The notes: generated from the letters alone by a model not told the origin. Shown: positions 27,341 through 36,507, counted from the stretch's first letter. The stretch is 64,000 nt of DNA from Candidatus Desulfobacillus denitrificans (GCA_017347485.1 AP021857.1:2337390-2401389), one strand, 5' to 3'. Program-made: numbers and translations.

Positions 27341-27567
27341 AAATGCGACCGAACTGCTCTGATGCGCCGCTCCAGGCCCGGCAGGTCGTCACGGATGTTT
27401 TTCGAAGCCTCTCCTATGATCTCGAAATTGCGGACCACGGCGTCTTGCGTTTTCTCATCACTGGAAAAGGCCACCTCGGTCAGGCCCTCCGTGTATTTCC
27501 CGATCCGGCTGATGGCGTTGAGGATGTGGTCGAGATAATCGGGTATGCGAAGCCCATCCTTGCTCAT
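27337..27567 (-). pseudogene. HEPN (DUF86) toxin gene with in-frame deletion of its catalytic part
   Basis: A 76-residue remnant of the HEPN/DUF86 toxin of MNT-HEPN systems, whose intact proteins are about 110-120 residues. The N-terminus is normal (RIPDYLDHILNAISRIGKYT, then AVVRNFEIIGEASKNI), but it jumps straight to the C-terminal DLPGLERRIRAV. The usual intervening ~40 residues, with the R-x4-6-H RNase motif (RN...H-x-Y), are missing while the frame is kept. The ATG overlaps the stop of the upstream MNT gene, the standard antitoxin-toxin coupling. It is therefore probably an inactivated toxin that still could bind its partner. Confidence 0.75.
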
Positions 27568-27854
27568 ACCGGCTCGGCCTCGGCTATCACCCTGCCGCGA
27601 AATTTCGCCGGCAAGGCCTTCGGTGTCAGAACATCGACCGCCACGCCGAGCAGGCTCTCGGCTTCCTCCTGTATGGCCGCAATATCGAACAAAGTGGTTT
27701 TGTCCGTCGGGTCGACCAGAAGGTCGAGATCGCTGCCCTCCGTATCGGTGCCGTTCAGCACCGAGCCGAAGACGCGCACATTGCGCACGCGATGGCGCTC
27801 GGCAATCTCACGGATCGCCTGGCGGTGGTTTGCGAGGGCATCGGATGGCTTCAT
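27564..27854 (-). CDS. MNT-type nucleotidyltransferase antitoxin
   Basis: A 96-residue minimal nucleotidyltransferase with the signature VFGSVLNGTDTEGSDLDLLV (GS-x10-D-x-D), partner of HEPN/DUF86 toxins, which it neutralises by AMPylation in studied systems. I start it at ATG 27854; the frame extends 18 codons upstream without homology. It is followed by the HEPN gene with a 4-base overlap. The pair splits a cbbQ-norD cluster that would otherwise be contiguous, which indicates insertion. With the toxin catalytically deleted, the antitoxin may be relaxed in selection. Confidence 0.85.
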   Translation of the reverse strand: MKPSDALANHRQAIREIAERHRVRNVRVFGSVLNGTDTEGSDLDLLVDPTDKTTLFDIAAIQEEAESLLGVAVDVLTPKALPAKFRGRVIAEAEPV

Positions 27855-27879
27855 CGGCGCAAGGATACCCCATCGTCGA

Positions 27880-28707
27880 TCAATCAAAAACCGCCCCGAC
27901 CAGGTCATCCAGCGTCCCCGTCATCTCGGGATCGTCGCTGAGCGCCCGCGCGATCGCCGCCGTGCAGGCCGCCGCCGGCGCGACGCCGTCGGCGATGAGC
28001 TGGGCGGCGTGCACCAGCAGGCGCGTGCTGGCGCCCTCGTCGAGCCCGGCGCCCTTCAGGTTGCGCGTCAGCTCGCCCAGCTTGACCAGGCGGCGCGCGG
28101 TGTCGGCGTCGACGCCGCCCTCGCGGGCGACGATGCCGGCCTCGACGGCGGCCTCCGGGTAGTCGAATTCCAGCGCGACGAAGCGCTGGCGGGTGGACGG
28201 CTTGATCTCCTTCAGAACGCTCTGGTAGCCGGGGTTGTAGGAGATCACCAGCATGAAGTCGCCGGGCGCGGCGAGCAGCTCGCCGCGCTTGTCGATGGCC
28301 AGCATGCGGCGGTTGTCGGCGAGCGGATGGATCACCACCGTGGTGTCCTTGCGCGCCTCGACGATCTCGTCGAGGTAGCAGAGGGCGCCGGCGCGCACGG
28401 CGGCGGCGAGCGGGCCGTCCACCCACACCGTCTCGTTGCCGACGATGAGGTAGCGGCCGACGAGGTCGGCGGTGGTGAGGTCGTCGTGGCAGGCCACCGT
28501 CACCAGCGGGCGCTTCAGGCGCCAGGCCATGTACTCGACGAAACGCGTCTTGCCGCAGCCGGTCGGTCCCTTCAGCAGCACCGGCAGGCGGCGGCGATGG
28601 GCGGACTCGAACAGCGCCACCTCGTCACGGACGGGCTGGTAGTACGGCTCGGATTCGATCCGCGCCAGCTGCGACGCGATGTCGCGGGTTGGGCGCGCCT
28701 CGCTCAA
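27880..28707 (-). CDS. CbbQ/NorQ-like MoxR AAA+ ATPase
   Basis: A 275-residue MoxR-type ATPase of the CbbQ/NirQ/NorQ group. Walker A is [19 protein letters not shown] near residue 48, followed by [19 protein letters not shown], the Walker [15 protein letters not shown] and the sensor [21 protein letters not shown] typical of CbbQ. Together with a VWA partner it remodels or activates a target metalloenzyme. The TTG start overlaps the stop of the preceding gene (TTGA), so it is coupled to the YkgJ-like gene. No rubisco or NO reductase gene lies in the window; the nearest metalloenzymes are AprBA and Sat. Confidence 0.85.
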   Translation of the reverse strand: MSEARPTRDIASQLARIESEPYYQPVRDEVALFESAHRRRLPVLLKGPTGCGKTRFVEYMAWRLKRPLVTVACHDDLTTADLVGRYLIVGNETVWVDGPLAAAVRAGALCYLDEIVEARKDTTVVIHPLADNRRMLAIDKRGELLAAPGDFMLVISYNPGYQSVLKEIKPSTRQRFVALEFDYPEAAVEAGIVAREGGVDADTARRLVKLGELTRNLKGAGLDEGASTRLLVHAAQLIADGVAPAAACTAAIARALSDDPEMTGTLDDLVGAVFD

Positions 28708-29615
28708 TCGTCGAACCCCTCGTCGCGCATGTCCTCCTCGCGCGCCAGCTTCTCGGCGGCCTCGCGCTCGGCCTGTTGCGCCTTCGCCCGCGCCTGTTCG
28801 CGGCGCTTCTCCGCCGCTTCCTTGTGCAGGGCGATGCTCTCCTCGCCGAACAGCACCTGGCGCAGGAAGCGGTAGCCGAACTGCAGCAGCGCCTGCTCGG
28901 CCTCGAGGCTGTCGCCCAGCATCGCCTGGCGCTCGGCCTCGGGCACGTCGTAGAGCTCGTTGAAGGGGCCGGAATCGACGAAGGCGCGGAAGGTGTCGAG
29001 GTCGTAGCAGGTCATGAAGAACAGCTGGCGGCTCTTCACCGAGGGCTTGCCGACGGTGGGGCCCGAGGACATCTTCTTCAGCACCAGCTGGCGCCAGCCG
29101 CGGCCCTGCGCGTCGTATTCCGGCAGGCCCTGCTCGGCGCGGTAGTCGTCGATGGTGAGGCTGCGCGGCTCGTTGTGGCCGAGGCAGTGTTCTTCCTTGA
29201 CCAGCGCATAGGAATGCGTGTCGGTGTATTCGTCCTGCTTGCGCATGGAGAGCAGCGCGACGGGATAGTAGCGGCAGGCGGTGGGGCGGTCCTCGTAGAC
29301 GCTGCAACCCTCCGGCGTCATGAACTGGCAGGCGCTGCCGCCGGCGACCGGCTTGAGCTTGATGCCGGCGATGCCGTCCTTCTCCAGCTCGTAGGGCACG
29401 GCGTACTGCTGCAGGAACTGCGCCGAGGCGAGGCCGAGCCGGCGCTTCAGGCGCAGGATGTCGTAGGGCGTCAGCGAGATGTCGATGTTGCTGCAGCAGG
29501 CGTTCCAGCAGGCGATGCCCTTGCGGCACTGGAACTGGATGACCTTGCCGCCCTCCACCATCTCCGGCACGACCGGGCTGTTGAAGGGCAGGTTCTTGGG
29601 ATCGGGGGTGTTCAT
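28704..29615 (-). CDS. YkgJ-family cysteine-cluster protein
   Basis: A 303-residue protein with the CxxxCC-type metal cluster of the YkgJ/UPF0153 family: [19 protein letters not shown] near residue 25, then [20 protein letters not shown] near residue 90 and HCLGH later. Such proteins are thought to bind zinc or an Fe-S cluster; the function is unproven. The C-terminal 50 residues are a charged coiled coil ([20 protein letters not shown]). ATG 29615 starts the homologous part; the upstream frame runs into hairpin repeats. It is the first gene of an operon with cbbQ and norD, so it may take part in the same enzyme maturation. Confidence 0.8.
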   Translation of the reverse strand: MNTPDPKNLPFNSPVVPEMVEGGKVIQFQCRKGIACWNACCSNIDISLTPYDILRLKRRLGLASAQFLQQYAVPYELEKDGIAGIKLKPVAGGSACQFMTPEGCSVYEDRPTACRYYPVALLSMRKQDEYTDTHSYALVKEEHCLGHNEPRSLTIDDYRAEQGLPEYDAQGRGWRQLVLKKMSSGPTVGKPSVKSRQLFFMTCYDLDTFRAFVDSGPFNELYDVPEAERQAMLGDSLEAEQALLQFGYRFLRQVLFGEESIALHKEAAEKRREQARAKAQQAEREAAEKLAREEDMRDEGFDD

Positions 29616-29645
29616 GTCGGGCCTTTGAAAATACGTAACAGGCTT

Positions 29646-29755
29646 GCCGTGCCATCCCCCTCTCCCGCTGGCGGGAGAGGGTTGGGGAGAGGGTGGGCGA
29701 ACCGCTAACCCCTCTCCCCGGCCCTCTCCCCGCAAGCGGGGAGAGGGAGAGAGAC
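29646..29755. repeat. REP-like CCCTCTCCC hairpins between the YkgJ-like gene and aprA
   Basis: Two stems of the same family as in the hdrB direct repeats: CCCTCTCCCGCTGGCGGGAGAGGG and CCCTCTCCCCGCAAGCGGGGAGAGGG, facing opposite ways with a spacer containing GGTTGGGGAGAGGGTGGG. Confidence 0.85.
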
Positions 29756-29756
29756 G

Positions 29757-29790
29757 AAAAAAACCGGGCGCCCCGCCAAGGACGCCCGGT
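29757..29790 (-). terminator. Intrinsic terminator of sat-aprBA
   Basis: Stem ACCGGGCG / CGCCCGGT, 12-base loop, followed on the minus strand by seven T. It lies about 23 bases past the aprA stop. Confidence 0.85.
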
Positions 29791-29812
29791 CAATGTTACC
29801 GCAGGCGATCGC

Positions 29813-31837
29813 TCAGTGCGCGGCCGCCTTGAACAGCTTCGACTTGTCCACCAGGTCGACGTGCTTGCGCTTGAAGCAGGTCCACTTCCTGGAATTCTTG
29901 TCGTAGATGGAGTTCACGAAGCAGTGCCAGTTCTGCTCGTCGACGAAGTTCTTGTCGGTGCGGTAGTAGAAGCCGGGGTAGCGGCTCTCCTCGCGGAACT
30001 GGATGTGCTTCATGTGCGCTTCGGCGGTCAGGATGCGGTGGTAGTTCTCCCAGGCGCGCAGCAGCTCGTGCAGGTCCTTGGCGCGCATCTTCTGGGCGTC
30101 TTCCTTGAGCATCTCCAGCTTGCCTTCGGCCACGGCGAGCATCTTGTCGTTGGTGTTGTAGTAGGTGGCGACACCGGCGACATACTCGTCCATGATCTTC
30201 TGCAGGCGGAACTGCAGCATCTTCGGCGTGATGTACATCGGGTTCACGTCGATGGCGGTGCTGTAGTCCTTGTGCTCGAGGAAGTTGCGCACCGGCTTGT
30301 AGATCTCCTCGGCGAGGACGGCCGGATCGGTGTCCAGCTCGACCTTCCAGTCGGCATTGTCGAGGGCGTACTTGACCATCGCCTTGGAAGCGAGGCGGCC
30401 TTCGGTGTGCGAACCGGAGGAGAACTTGTGGCCCGAGGCGCCGACGCCGTCGCCGGCGGTGAACAGGCCCTTGACCGTGGTCATCGAGCGATAGCCCCAG
30501 TTCCAGCCCTTCGGCAGGTGCTCGGGCACGCCCGGCAGTTCCTCGGTGGTCGGCGCGCCGACGTCGGTCGGGCCGGAGACCCAGATGCCGCAGCAGCCGG
30601 AGTGCGAGCCGAGCAGGTAGGGCTCGGTCGGCATCAGCTCGGACATGGTCTTCTCGGGCTCGATGTTCTCGCCGACCCAGATGCCGCACTGGCCGATGCA
30701 CATGTCGAGGAAGTCTTCCCAGGCTTCCGCTTCCAGGTGCTTGACTTCCTTCGGCGTCAGGGTCTCGCGCAGCTTGGCCAGCGCGGTGACGGTGTCCATG
30801 TAGATCGGGCCGCGGCCTTCCTTCATCTCTTTCAGCATGAGGTGGTTGCGCAGGCAGGAGGCGGGAACGGCGGCCTGCCCGTAGGGCGGGTAGTCGTTCA
30901 GCATCTCCTTGTTCTTGACCATGTAGTCCTCGCCGTAGGCGTTGGTGGCCTTGGCCTTGAAGAGCAGGAACCAGGCGCCGACCGGGCCGTAGCCGTCCTT
31001 GAAGCGGGCCGGCACGAAGCGGTTTTCCATCATCGTCAGCTCGGCGCCGGCTTCCGCCGCCATGGCGTAGGTCGAGCCGGCATTCCACACCGGGTACCAG
31101 GCGCGGCCCGTGCCCTCGCCCACCGAACGCGGCCGGAACAGGTTCACGCAGCCGCCGGCGGCCAGCAGGATGGCCTTGGCCTTGTACACATAGATCTTGT
31201 TCTCGCGCACCGAGAAACCGACCGCGCCGGCGACGCGCGACGGGTCGTTCTTGTCGTTAACCAGCTTGACGATGAAGACGCGCTCCTGGATGCGGTCGAG
31301 GCCGAGGGCCTTCTTGGCCGCCTCGGCGACGATCCACTTGTAGGATTCGCCGTTGATCATGATCTGCCACTTGCCCGAGCGCACCGGCTTGCCGCCGTCC
31401 TTCAGGGCCGGCAGGCCCTCGCGCTGCGACTCGGCGCCGTCGTGGCGCACGCCGTCGGCGTCGGTCTTCCAGATCGGCAGGCCCCACTCCTCGAAGAGGT
31501 GCACGGAGTCGTCGACGTTGCGGCCGAGGTCGTAGGCGAGGTCGTCGCGGGTGATGCCCATCAGGTCGTTGGAGACCATGCGGGCGTAGTCGGCCGGGTC
31601 CTGCTCGGAGCCGATGTAGGTGTTGATGGCGGACAGGCCCTGGGCCACGGCGCCGGAGCGGTCCATGGCGGCCTTGTCGACCAGCTTGATCTTGAGTTCC
31701 TTGCCGGTCTCGGCCTTGACGGCCTCGGCCCAGCGCATGATCTCGTAGCCGGCGCCGCAGCAGGCCATGCCGCCGCCGATGAGGAGGATGTCCACTTCTT
31801 CCTGGACGATCTCGGGTTTGTCGAATGTTCCGGACAT
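29813..31837 (-). CDS. aprA: AprA: adenylylsulfate reductase alpha subunit
   Basis: A 674-residue flavoprotein, the catalytic subunit of dissimilatory APS reductase. The FAD-binding region is [19 protein letters not shown] near residue 20, and [19 protein letters not shown] and HEPN-free stretches such as [12 protein letters not shown] and [11 protein letters not shown] are diagnostic of AprA. In a sulfur oxidiser it forms APS from sulfite and AMP in the cytoplasm and passes electrons via AprB to Qmo. ATG 31837 is the likely start, with AAGG eight bases ahead; the GTG nine bases upstream would leave no spacing. Last gene of sat-aprB-aprA. Length is normal for the family. Confidence 0.95.
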   Translation of the reverse strand: MSGTFDKPEIVQEEVDILLIGGGMACCGAGYEIMRWAEAVKAETGKELKIKLVDKAAMDRSGAVAQGLSAINTYIGSEQDPADYARMVSNDLMGITRDDLAYDLGRNVDDSVHLFEEWGLPIWKTDADGVRHDGAESQREGLPALKDGGKPVRSGKWQIMINGESYKWIVAEAAKKALGLDRIQERVFIVKLVNDKNDPSRVAGAVGFSVRENKIYVYKAKAILLAAGGCVNLFRPRSVGEGTGRAWYPVWNAGSTYAMAAEAGAELTMMENRFVPARFKDGYGPVGAWFLLFKAKATNAYGEDYMVKNKEMLNDYPPYGQAAVPASCLRNHLMLKEMKEGRGPIYMDTVTALAKLRETLTPKEVKHLEAEAWEDFLDMCIGQCGIWVGENIEPEKTMSELMPTEPYLLGSHSGCCGIWVSGPTDVGAPTTEELPGVPEHLPKGWNWGYRSMTTVKGLFTAGDGVGASGHKFSSGSHTEGRLASKAMVKYALDNADWKVELDTDPAVLAEEIYKPVRNFLEHKDYSTAIDVNPMYITPKMLQFRLQKIMDEYVAGVATYYNTNDKMLAVAEGKLEMLKEDAQKMRAKDLHELLRAWENYHRILTAEAHMKHIQFREESRYPGFYYRTDKNFVDEQNWHCFVNSIYDKNSRKWTCFKRKHVDLVDKSKLFKAAAH

Positions 31838-31909
31838 TGCAGTCACCTTATGTGTAGGGCGGGCGATTCATCCGCCCGCAGTCGATTTCGAAAGTTGTCG
31901 GTTCGCCGC

Positions 31910-32386
31910 TTACTTCACGCGGATCAGTTCGTCGGCCTTGCCGGCGCGGTAGCCGCCCATGACGTCCTTGGTGAAGACGCCCGGCTTGTCGAGGTCGGCC
32001 ATCTTCGGCATCGGCTTGCCGCCGTACGGGTCGATCGAGCCCTCGGCGGTGGTGCGGATGGGGAACTTGAAGCGCTTGATGGTGCCGTTGCGGAACTTGA
32101 TGGTCCACATGATGGAGTCGGAGCCGCGCAGCGGCTGCACCGAGCCGCCCAGCGGCACGATGTCGGCGTAGTGGCGCGCCTCGATGGCGTTCTGCGGGCA
32201 GATCTTCACGCAGGAGTAGCACTCCCAGCACTGCTCGGGTTCCTGGTTGAAAGCCTTCATGGCATGGCCGGTTTCCGAACCGTCCTTGTCCAGCTTCATC
32301 AGGTTGTGCGGGCAGATGTACATGCACGCGGTCTTGTCCTGGCCCTTGCAGCCATCGCATTTCTCGGTACGAACAAAGGTTGGCAT
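31910..32386 (-). CDS. aprB: AprB: adenylylsulfate reductase beta subunit
   Basis: A 158-residue ferredoxin-type subunit carrying two [4Fe-4S] clusters: CDGCKGQDKTACMYICP near residue 10 and CWECYSCVKICPQNAIE near residue 53. The C-terminal tail (GGKPMPKMADLDKPGVFTKD) wraps around AprA in known structures. It carries electrons between the FAD of AprA and the quinone-linked Qmo complex. It sits between sat and aprA with short gaps of 54 and 72 bases. Length is typical. Confidence 0.95.
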   Translation of the reverse strand: MPTFVRTEKCDGCKGQDKTACMYICPHNLMKLDKDGSETGHAMKAFNQEPEQCWECYSCVKICPQNAIEARHYADIVPLGGSVQPLRGSDSIMWTIKFRNGTIKRFKFPIRTTAEGSIDPYGGKPMPKMADLDKPGVFTKDVMGGYRAGKADELIRVK

Positions 32387-32440
32387 TTTCCTTCTCCTAA
32401 AAAATCGACGCCGGCACCCTTGCGCCGGCGCGAACCAAAA

Positions 32441-33649
32441 TCAGCGCGCCGAATGGCCGACGAGCTTGACTTCAACTTTCTCGGTGAGCCCGGCGTAGTA
32501 GGCGCGCAGGATTTCCAGCACTTCCGGCCGCGAGAATTCCGCCGGCACCGCTTCGTCCTCCGAGAGCATCTTGCGCAGCTTGGTGCCGGACAGCAGCAGG
32601 CGATCCGCGTCGCCGTGCGGGCAGGTCCGGGCGGAGGCCATGCCGCCGCACTTGTAGCACCAGAAGGTCCAGTCGATCTTCAGCGGCTGGGTTTCCAGCG
32701 CGCCCTTCGGCAGCTCGTCGAAGATGTGGTGGGCGTCGAAGGGGCCGTAGTAGCTGCCGACGCCGGCATGGTCGCGACCGACGATCAGGTGCGAGCAGCC
32801 GTAGTTCTGGCGGAACAGGGCGTGCAGCAGCGCCTCGCGCGGACCGGCGTAGCGCATGTCGAGCGGGTAGCCGGCCTGCACCACGGTGTTCTTGACGAAA
32901 TAGTGCTCGGCCAGCGTGGCGATGGCGTTGGCGCGCACGTCGGCGGGGATGTCGCCGGGTTTCAGGTTGCCGAGCAGGGAATGGATCAGCACGCCGTCGC
33001 AGGTCTCGATGGCCACCTTGGCCAGGTACTCGTGCGAGCGGTGCATCGGGTTGCGCGTCTGGAAGGCGGCGACCTTCGACCAGCCCATCGATTCGAACAG
33101 GGCGCGGGTCTGCGCCGGGGTGAGGAACAGCTCGCCGTACTTCGAGGGGAACTCGCCCTGCGAGAGCACCTTCACCGGGCCGGCGAGGTTCACCTCGCCC
33201 TGCTCCATCACCATCTTGACGCCGGGGTGCTCGAGGTCGGTGGTCTTGAAGACCATGGCGCACTCGTGCGCCTTGTCGATGGCGTACTTCTCGGTGACCT
33301 GCATGGTGGCGAGGATCTCGCCGCTGTCGGGGTCGAGCAGCGCGACGTCGGCGCCGGTCTGCAGCGAATTGGCGGTGGCCTGGTCGGTCGACAGCGTGAT
33401 GGGGATCGGCCAGAACAGGCCGCTGGCCATCTTCATGCCGTCGCACACGCCCTGCCAGTCGCTGCGGGTCATGAAGCCGTCGAGCGGCGTGAAGCCGCCG
33501 ATGCCCAGCATGATGATGTCGCCCTTCTCGCGCGAGCTGACCTTGATCTGCGGCAGCGTGCGGGCGCGGGCCAGTTCGGCCTTCAGCGCCTCTCCGGCGA
33601 GCAGCAGGGGCTTCAGCGCGCCCCCGCCGTGCGGATTGACCAATGCCAT
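32441..33649 (-). CDS. sat: Sat: dissimilatory ATP sulfurylase
   Basis: A 402-residue homo-oligomeric ATP sulfurylase that, in sulfur oxidation, makes ATP and sulfate from APS and pyrophosphate. Active-site motifs are present: [13 protein letters not shown] near residue 195 and [12 protein letters not shown] near residue 285, with the preceding DAHHIFDE stretch and a zinc-finger-like [16 protein letters not shown] near residue 325. It is first of sat-aprBA, behind an FNR-like box and a plausible -10 element. A short AT-rich leader with GGGAGGAGACGC gives a good ribosome-binding site. Confidence 0.95.
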   Translation of the reverse strand: MALVNPHGGGALKPLLLAGEALKAELARARTLPQIKVSSREKGDIIMLGIGGFTPLDGFMTRSDWQGVCDGMKMASGLFWPIPITLSTDQATANSLQTGADVALLDPDSGEILATMQVTEKYAIDKAHECAMVFKTTDLEHPGVKMVMEQGEVNLAGPVKVLSQGEFPSKYGELFLTPAQTRALFESMGWSKVAAFQTRNPMHRSHEYLAKVAIETCDGVLIHSLLGNLKPGDIPADVRANAIATLAEHYFVKNTVVQAGYPLDMRYAGPREALLHALFRQNYGCSHLIVGRDHAGVGSYYGPFDAHHIFDELPKGALETQPLKIDWTFWCYKCGGMASARTCPHGDADRLLLSGTKLRKMLSEDEAVPAEFSRPEVLEILRAYYAGLTEKVEVKLVGHSAR

Positions 33650-33724
33650 TGCGTCTCCTCCCTCTATCGCTATTTTTTGCCCGTGCGAAGGCTAGCACTT
33701 CCGGCAAGGGGAAATAATCGTTTT

Positions 33725-33769
33725 ATTTTATTCGGAAATAGGAGTGGCAAATTTATTGAGCTGTATCAA
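33725..33769 (-). promoter_or_regulatory. FNR-like box with -10 element upstream of sat
   Basis: On the minus strand TTGATACAGCTCAA (33756-33769) matches TTGAT-N4-ATCAA at nine of ten positions; TAAAAT (33725-33730) follows at the distance expected for a class II FNR/Anr-activated promoter (start near 33718, box centre about 44 bases upstream). Confidence 0.5.
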
Positions 33770-33805
33770 CATAAGCCGGCCCGATGCGGCCGCCGTATCG
33801 CCGGG

Positions 33806-33814
33806 ACTGACTTT
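33806..33814 (+). repeat. ACTGACTTT repeat copy 10
   Basis: Plus-strand copy GGGACTGACTTTC; its last T is the first base of the M48 protease stop codon, so it lies at the end of that gene. Confidence 0.75.
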
Positions 33815-35256
33815 CAAAACAGCGGCTTCTGCTTCATTTCCTCGAGCTGGCGGGCGCGCAGCTCGCGCAGCCGCGCATCGACCTGGGAGTGCTCGAAGAA
33901 GTCGCCGTCGCCGGCCTTTTGCGCCAGCTCGAGCTGCTGGATGGCCGGCATCAGCTGGCCCTGCAGGACATACAGCTCGGCCTGGGCGCGGTGCTGCTGC
34001 AGGCGCTTGCCGAGGGCGGCGTAGCTCTTCGCCTGCAGGCCGTAGAGCGGCGCGTCGGAGGGCGTCAGCTGCAATTCGTCGGTCGCCGTCTTCAGCGCCT
34101 CCTGCGGCTGGCCGGCCGCCAGCAGGGCATCGACCTGCCCGTACAGCAGGGCCTTGTTGCGCGGGTGGCGGGCGCGCGCCTCGCGATACAGTCTGAGCGC
34201 CCCGGCCAGATCCCCCTGCGCCTTCTTCACGTCCGTGGCGAGGGCGTCGAGCATGGGCGAGGCGACTTTCAGGCGGCGCAATTCCGCCACCTCGCGCTCG
34301 ACCGCGGGATAGTTCCTGGCCCGCATCTGGGTGACGGCCAGGCCGTAGCGCGCGGCGGCCTCGGACAGGTACTTGCGCTCGCGCAGCTGGGACTCGAATT
34401 CGGCAAGCGTGTCGCGCAGGTCGCCCTGGGTGGCGCGCAGCTTGGCGCGCACCAGCTGGAAGTCGATGGAATCGGCCACCTGGCGGTATTGCGCCCGCAG
34501 GATGCGGTTCTCCATGTCGGCGATGCGCTCGGTGGTGAGCGGATGGGTGCGCAGGTAGCCGGGCGCGTTGTTCTCGTAGAGCCGGCCGAATTTCTGCAGG
34601 CGCTCGAAGAAGCTGGCCATGCCGCGCACGTCGAAGCCGGCCCGGTCCAGCGTCTGGATGCCGATGCGGTCGGCCTCCTGCTCGAAATCCCGCGAGTAAT
34701 TGAGCATGGTCTGCACGCCGGCGGCGGTGCCGGCGACGATCGCCGCCTGGCTGACGTCGGAATTCGAGCGTGCCGCCAGGATCGCCACCGCCATCGCCAG
34801 CCATTGCGCCACCTGGGCCTGGTTCTGCTTGCCCATCAGCCGCGCCAGGTGCTTCTGCGTGACATGGGCCATTTCGTGCGAGAGCACGCCGGCCAGCTCC
34901 GATTCCGACTGCGCGGCGAGGATCAGGCCGCTGTGCACGCCGATGTAGCCGCCCGGCAGGGCGAAGGCGTTCAGCGTGGCGTCGCGCAGGGCGAACAGCT
35001 CGAAGCTCTGGCCGGCCTCGGGCGCGGCGGCCGACAGCCGCGCGGCCAGGGAATTCAGGTAGGCCGTGACTTCGACATCGTCGATGTAGGACGGCTCGCG
35101 CAGGCGGATGTCGCGCATGATCGATTCGCCGATGCGCCGCTCCATCTGCGGCGACAGGTCGGTCCGCGAAGACTCGCCGAGGTCGGGCAGGCCTTCGGCG
35201 AGGGCCACGGGGGCCAGGACGGCCAGGAAAAGCAGGGTCGCGAATCCGAATCTCAT
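33814..35256 (-). CDS. Periplasmic M48 metalloprotease with TPR domain (BepA-like)
   Basis: A 480-residue exported zinc protease resembling BepA (YfgC), which supervises outer-membrane protein assembly. Signal peptide MRFGFATLLFLAVLAPVALA, then the M48 domain with zinc motif LSHEMAHVTQKHLARLMG near residue 125 and the third-ligand Glu region FEQEADRIGIQTLDRAGF; the C-terminal 200 residues form TPR-like helices (SPMLDALATDVKKAQGDLAG and following). ATG 35256 gives the cleanest signal peptide, but the AAGGA just before it leaves no spacing, so a slightly different start is possible. It is divergent from a response-regulator gene. Confidence 0.85.
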   Translation of the reverse strand: MRFGFATLLFLAVLAPVALAEGLPDLGESSRTDLSPQMERRIGESIMRDIRLREPSYIDDVEVTAYLNSLAARLSAAAPEAGQSFELFALRDATLNAFALPGGYIGVHSGLILAAQSESELAGVLSHEMAHVTQKHLARLMGKQNQAQVAQWLAMAVAILAARSNSDVSQAAIVAGTAAGVQTMLNYSRDFEQEADRIGIQTLDRAGFDVRGMASFFERLQKFGRLYENNAPGYLRTHPLTTERIADMENRILRAQYRQVADSIDFQLVRAKLRATQGDLRDTLAEFESQLRERKYLSEAAARYGLAVTQMRARNYPAVEREVAELRRLKVASPMLDALATDVKKAQGDLAGALRLYREARARHPRNKALLYGQVDALLAAGQPQEALKTATDELQLTPSDAPLYGLQAKSYAALGKRLQQHRAQAELYVLQGQLMPAIQQLELAQKAGDGDFFEHSQVDARLRELRARQLEEMKQKPLF

Positions 35257-35333
35257 TCCTTGTATGATACCTTGGCGCAATCGGCTAGAATGGCCGGGAA
35301 AAAGATAGATCGTCAGGATTCGGGAAGGTTCTC

Positions 35334-35783
35334 TTGAGCTCACATGCCCTGCTGCTGGCCGAAGATTCGCCCGAGGACACCCGGCTGATCCTCAACGCCC
35401 TGCGGCCGGTCGTCCAGGAAGACCTGATCGCGCGCTGCAGCGACGGCGTCGATGCGCTCGACTACCTGCTCGCCCGCAACGCCCACGCCCACCGCGCCGA
35501 CCACGACCTGCCCGGCGTGGTGCTGATCGACCTGAACCTGCCCAAGGTGAGCGGCCTCGAGGTGCTGCGCGAGCTGCGCGCGCATCCCCGCACCCGCCTG
35601 CTGCCGGTGGTGATCCTGTCGGCCTCCTCCGAGCCGCGCGACGTGCGCGCCGCGGCCCTGCTCGGCGCCAACAGCTACGTGCGCAAGCCGCTCGACTACG
35701 GCCGCCTGCGCGAGACGGTCGAGATGCTCGGCCGCTACTGGCTCGACCTGAACATCCCGCCGCCGACCGCGCCGGCCGCCTGA
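35334..35783 (+). CDS. Single-domain response regulator (Rcp1-like)
   Basis: A 149-residue stand-alone receiver domain. The acidic pocket is LLLAEDSPEDTR near residue 8, the phospho-acceptor is the Asp in VVLIDLNLPKVSGLEVL near residue 60, and the conserved switch residues are the Ser of VVILSASSEPRD and the Lys of YVRKPLDY. The insertion after helix 2 (YLLARNAHAHRADHDLPG) is typical of Rcp1-like regulators that pair with phytochrome-type or hybrid kinases. No output domain. Translation starts at TTG 35334 with GGGAAGG ahead. No kinase lies next to it; moaC follows after nine bases. Confidence 0.85.
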   Translation: MSSHALLLAEDSPEDTRLILNALRPVVQEDLIARCSDGVDALDYLLARNAHAHRADHDLPGVVLIDLNLPKVSGLEVLRELRAHPRTRLLPVVILSASSEPRDVRAAALLGANSYVRKPLDYGRLRETVEMLGRYWLDLNIPPPTAPAA

Positions 35784-35792
35784 GCCGCCCCG

Positions 35793-36275
35793 ATGGCCAA
35801 CCCGCTGACGCATTTCGATGCCCGCGGCCAGGCGCACATGGTCGACGTGGCGGACAAGGGCGAGACGCAGCGCGTCGCCCGCGCCGCCGGCAGCGTCTTC
35901 ATGCTGCCGGCCACCCTGGCCCTGATCGAATCCGGCGATGCCGGGAAGGGCGACGTCCTCGGCGTGGCGCGCATCGCCGCCATCCAGGCCGCCAAGCGCA
36001 CCGCGGAACTGATCCCCCTCTGCCATCCGGTCGCCCTCACCCGGGTCGGCGTGGCATTCGCCATCGACCGCGAGCGTGCCTGCATCACCTGCGAGGCGAC
36101 GGCCGAGACGGTCGGCCGCACCGGCGTCGAGATGGAGGCGCTGACCGCCGTCAGCGTCGGCCTGCTCACCATCTACGACATGTGCAAGGCCGTCGATCGG
36201 GCCATGCGCCTCGAATCCATCCGCCTGCTGGAGAAGCGGGGCGGCAAGAGCGGCCACTGGCAGGCGGCCGGCTGA
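35793..36275 (+). CDS. moaC: MoaC: cyclic pyranopterin monophosphate synthase
   Basis: A 160-residue MoaC, acting with MoaA in the first step of molybdenum-cofactor synthesis. Conserved blocks are [18 protein letters not shown] near residue 15, [20 protein letters not shown] near residue 70, and [20 protein letters not shown] with MCKAVDRAM near residue 120, all active-site segments of the family. The cofactor is needed by SoeA in this window. It follows the response regulator closely but with no functional link that I know. Confidence 0.95.
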   Translation: MANPLTHFDARGQAHMVDVADKGETQRVARAAGSVFMLPATLALIESGDAGKGDVLGVARIAAIQAAKRTAELIPLCHPVALTRVGVAFAIDRERACITCEATAETVGRTGVEMEALTAVSVGLLTIYDMCKAVDRAMRLESIRLLEKRGGKSGHWQAAG

Positions 36276-36507
36276 AACGCCTCCGGCGGGAATATTAGCC
36301 GGCGCTGAAATTGGTGCGGCTTATTTTTCAATCAATACCCGTAAGTTGTCGCCTGGCGATTTCCGGGCTAGAGTTTCGGCAAGTCCTTGGCAAACCTTGT
36401 CCGAGATCGTCACGCTCGGAAGCGGCCGGCCGCGGACCGAATCGAAGTAATTCATCGACCCGTCCCCCGAAACGGCGGGCGAGTCAATCAACAAAGGAGT
36501 CACACGG

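Noticed and set aside
23658..27392. A 1244-residue minus-strand frame across the histidine kinase and norD-like genes
   Set aside because: It crosses two well-supported genes on opposite strands and has only low-complexity sequence.
27880..28707. CbbQ as a sign of rubisco in the window
   Set aside because: No cbbL, cbbS or cbbM is present; the ATPase family serves several enzymes.
29693..34024. A 1443-residue plus-strand frame across aprA, aprB and sat
   Set aside because: Antisense shadow of three certain genes; composition bias only.
36276..36507. Possible small genes or a clear promoter ahead of soxY
   Set aside because: No frame with a ribosome-binding site and no convincing box pair; only the soxY ribosome-binding site is clear.
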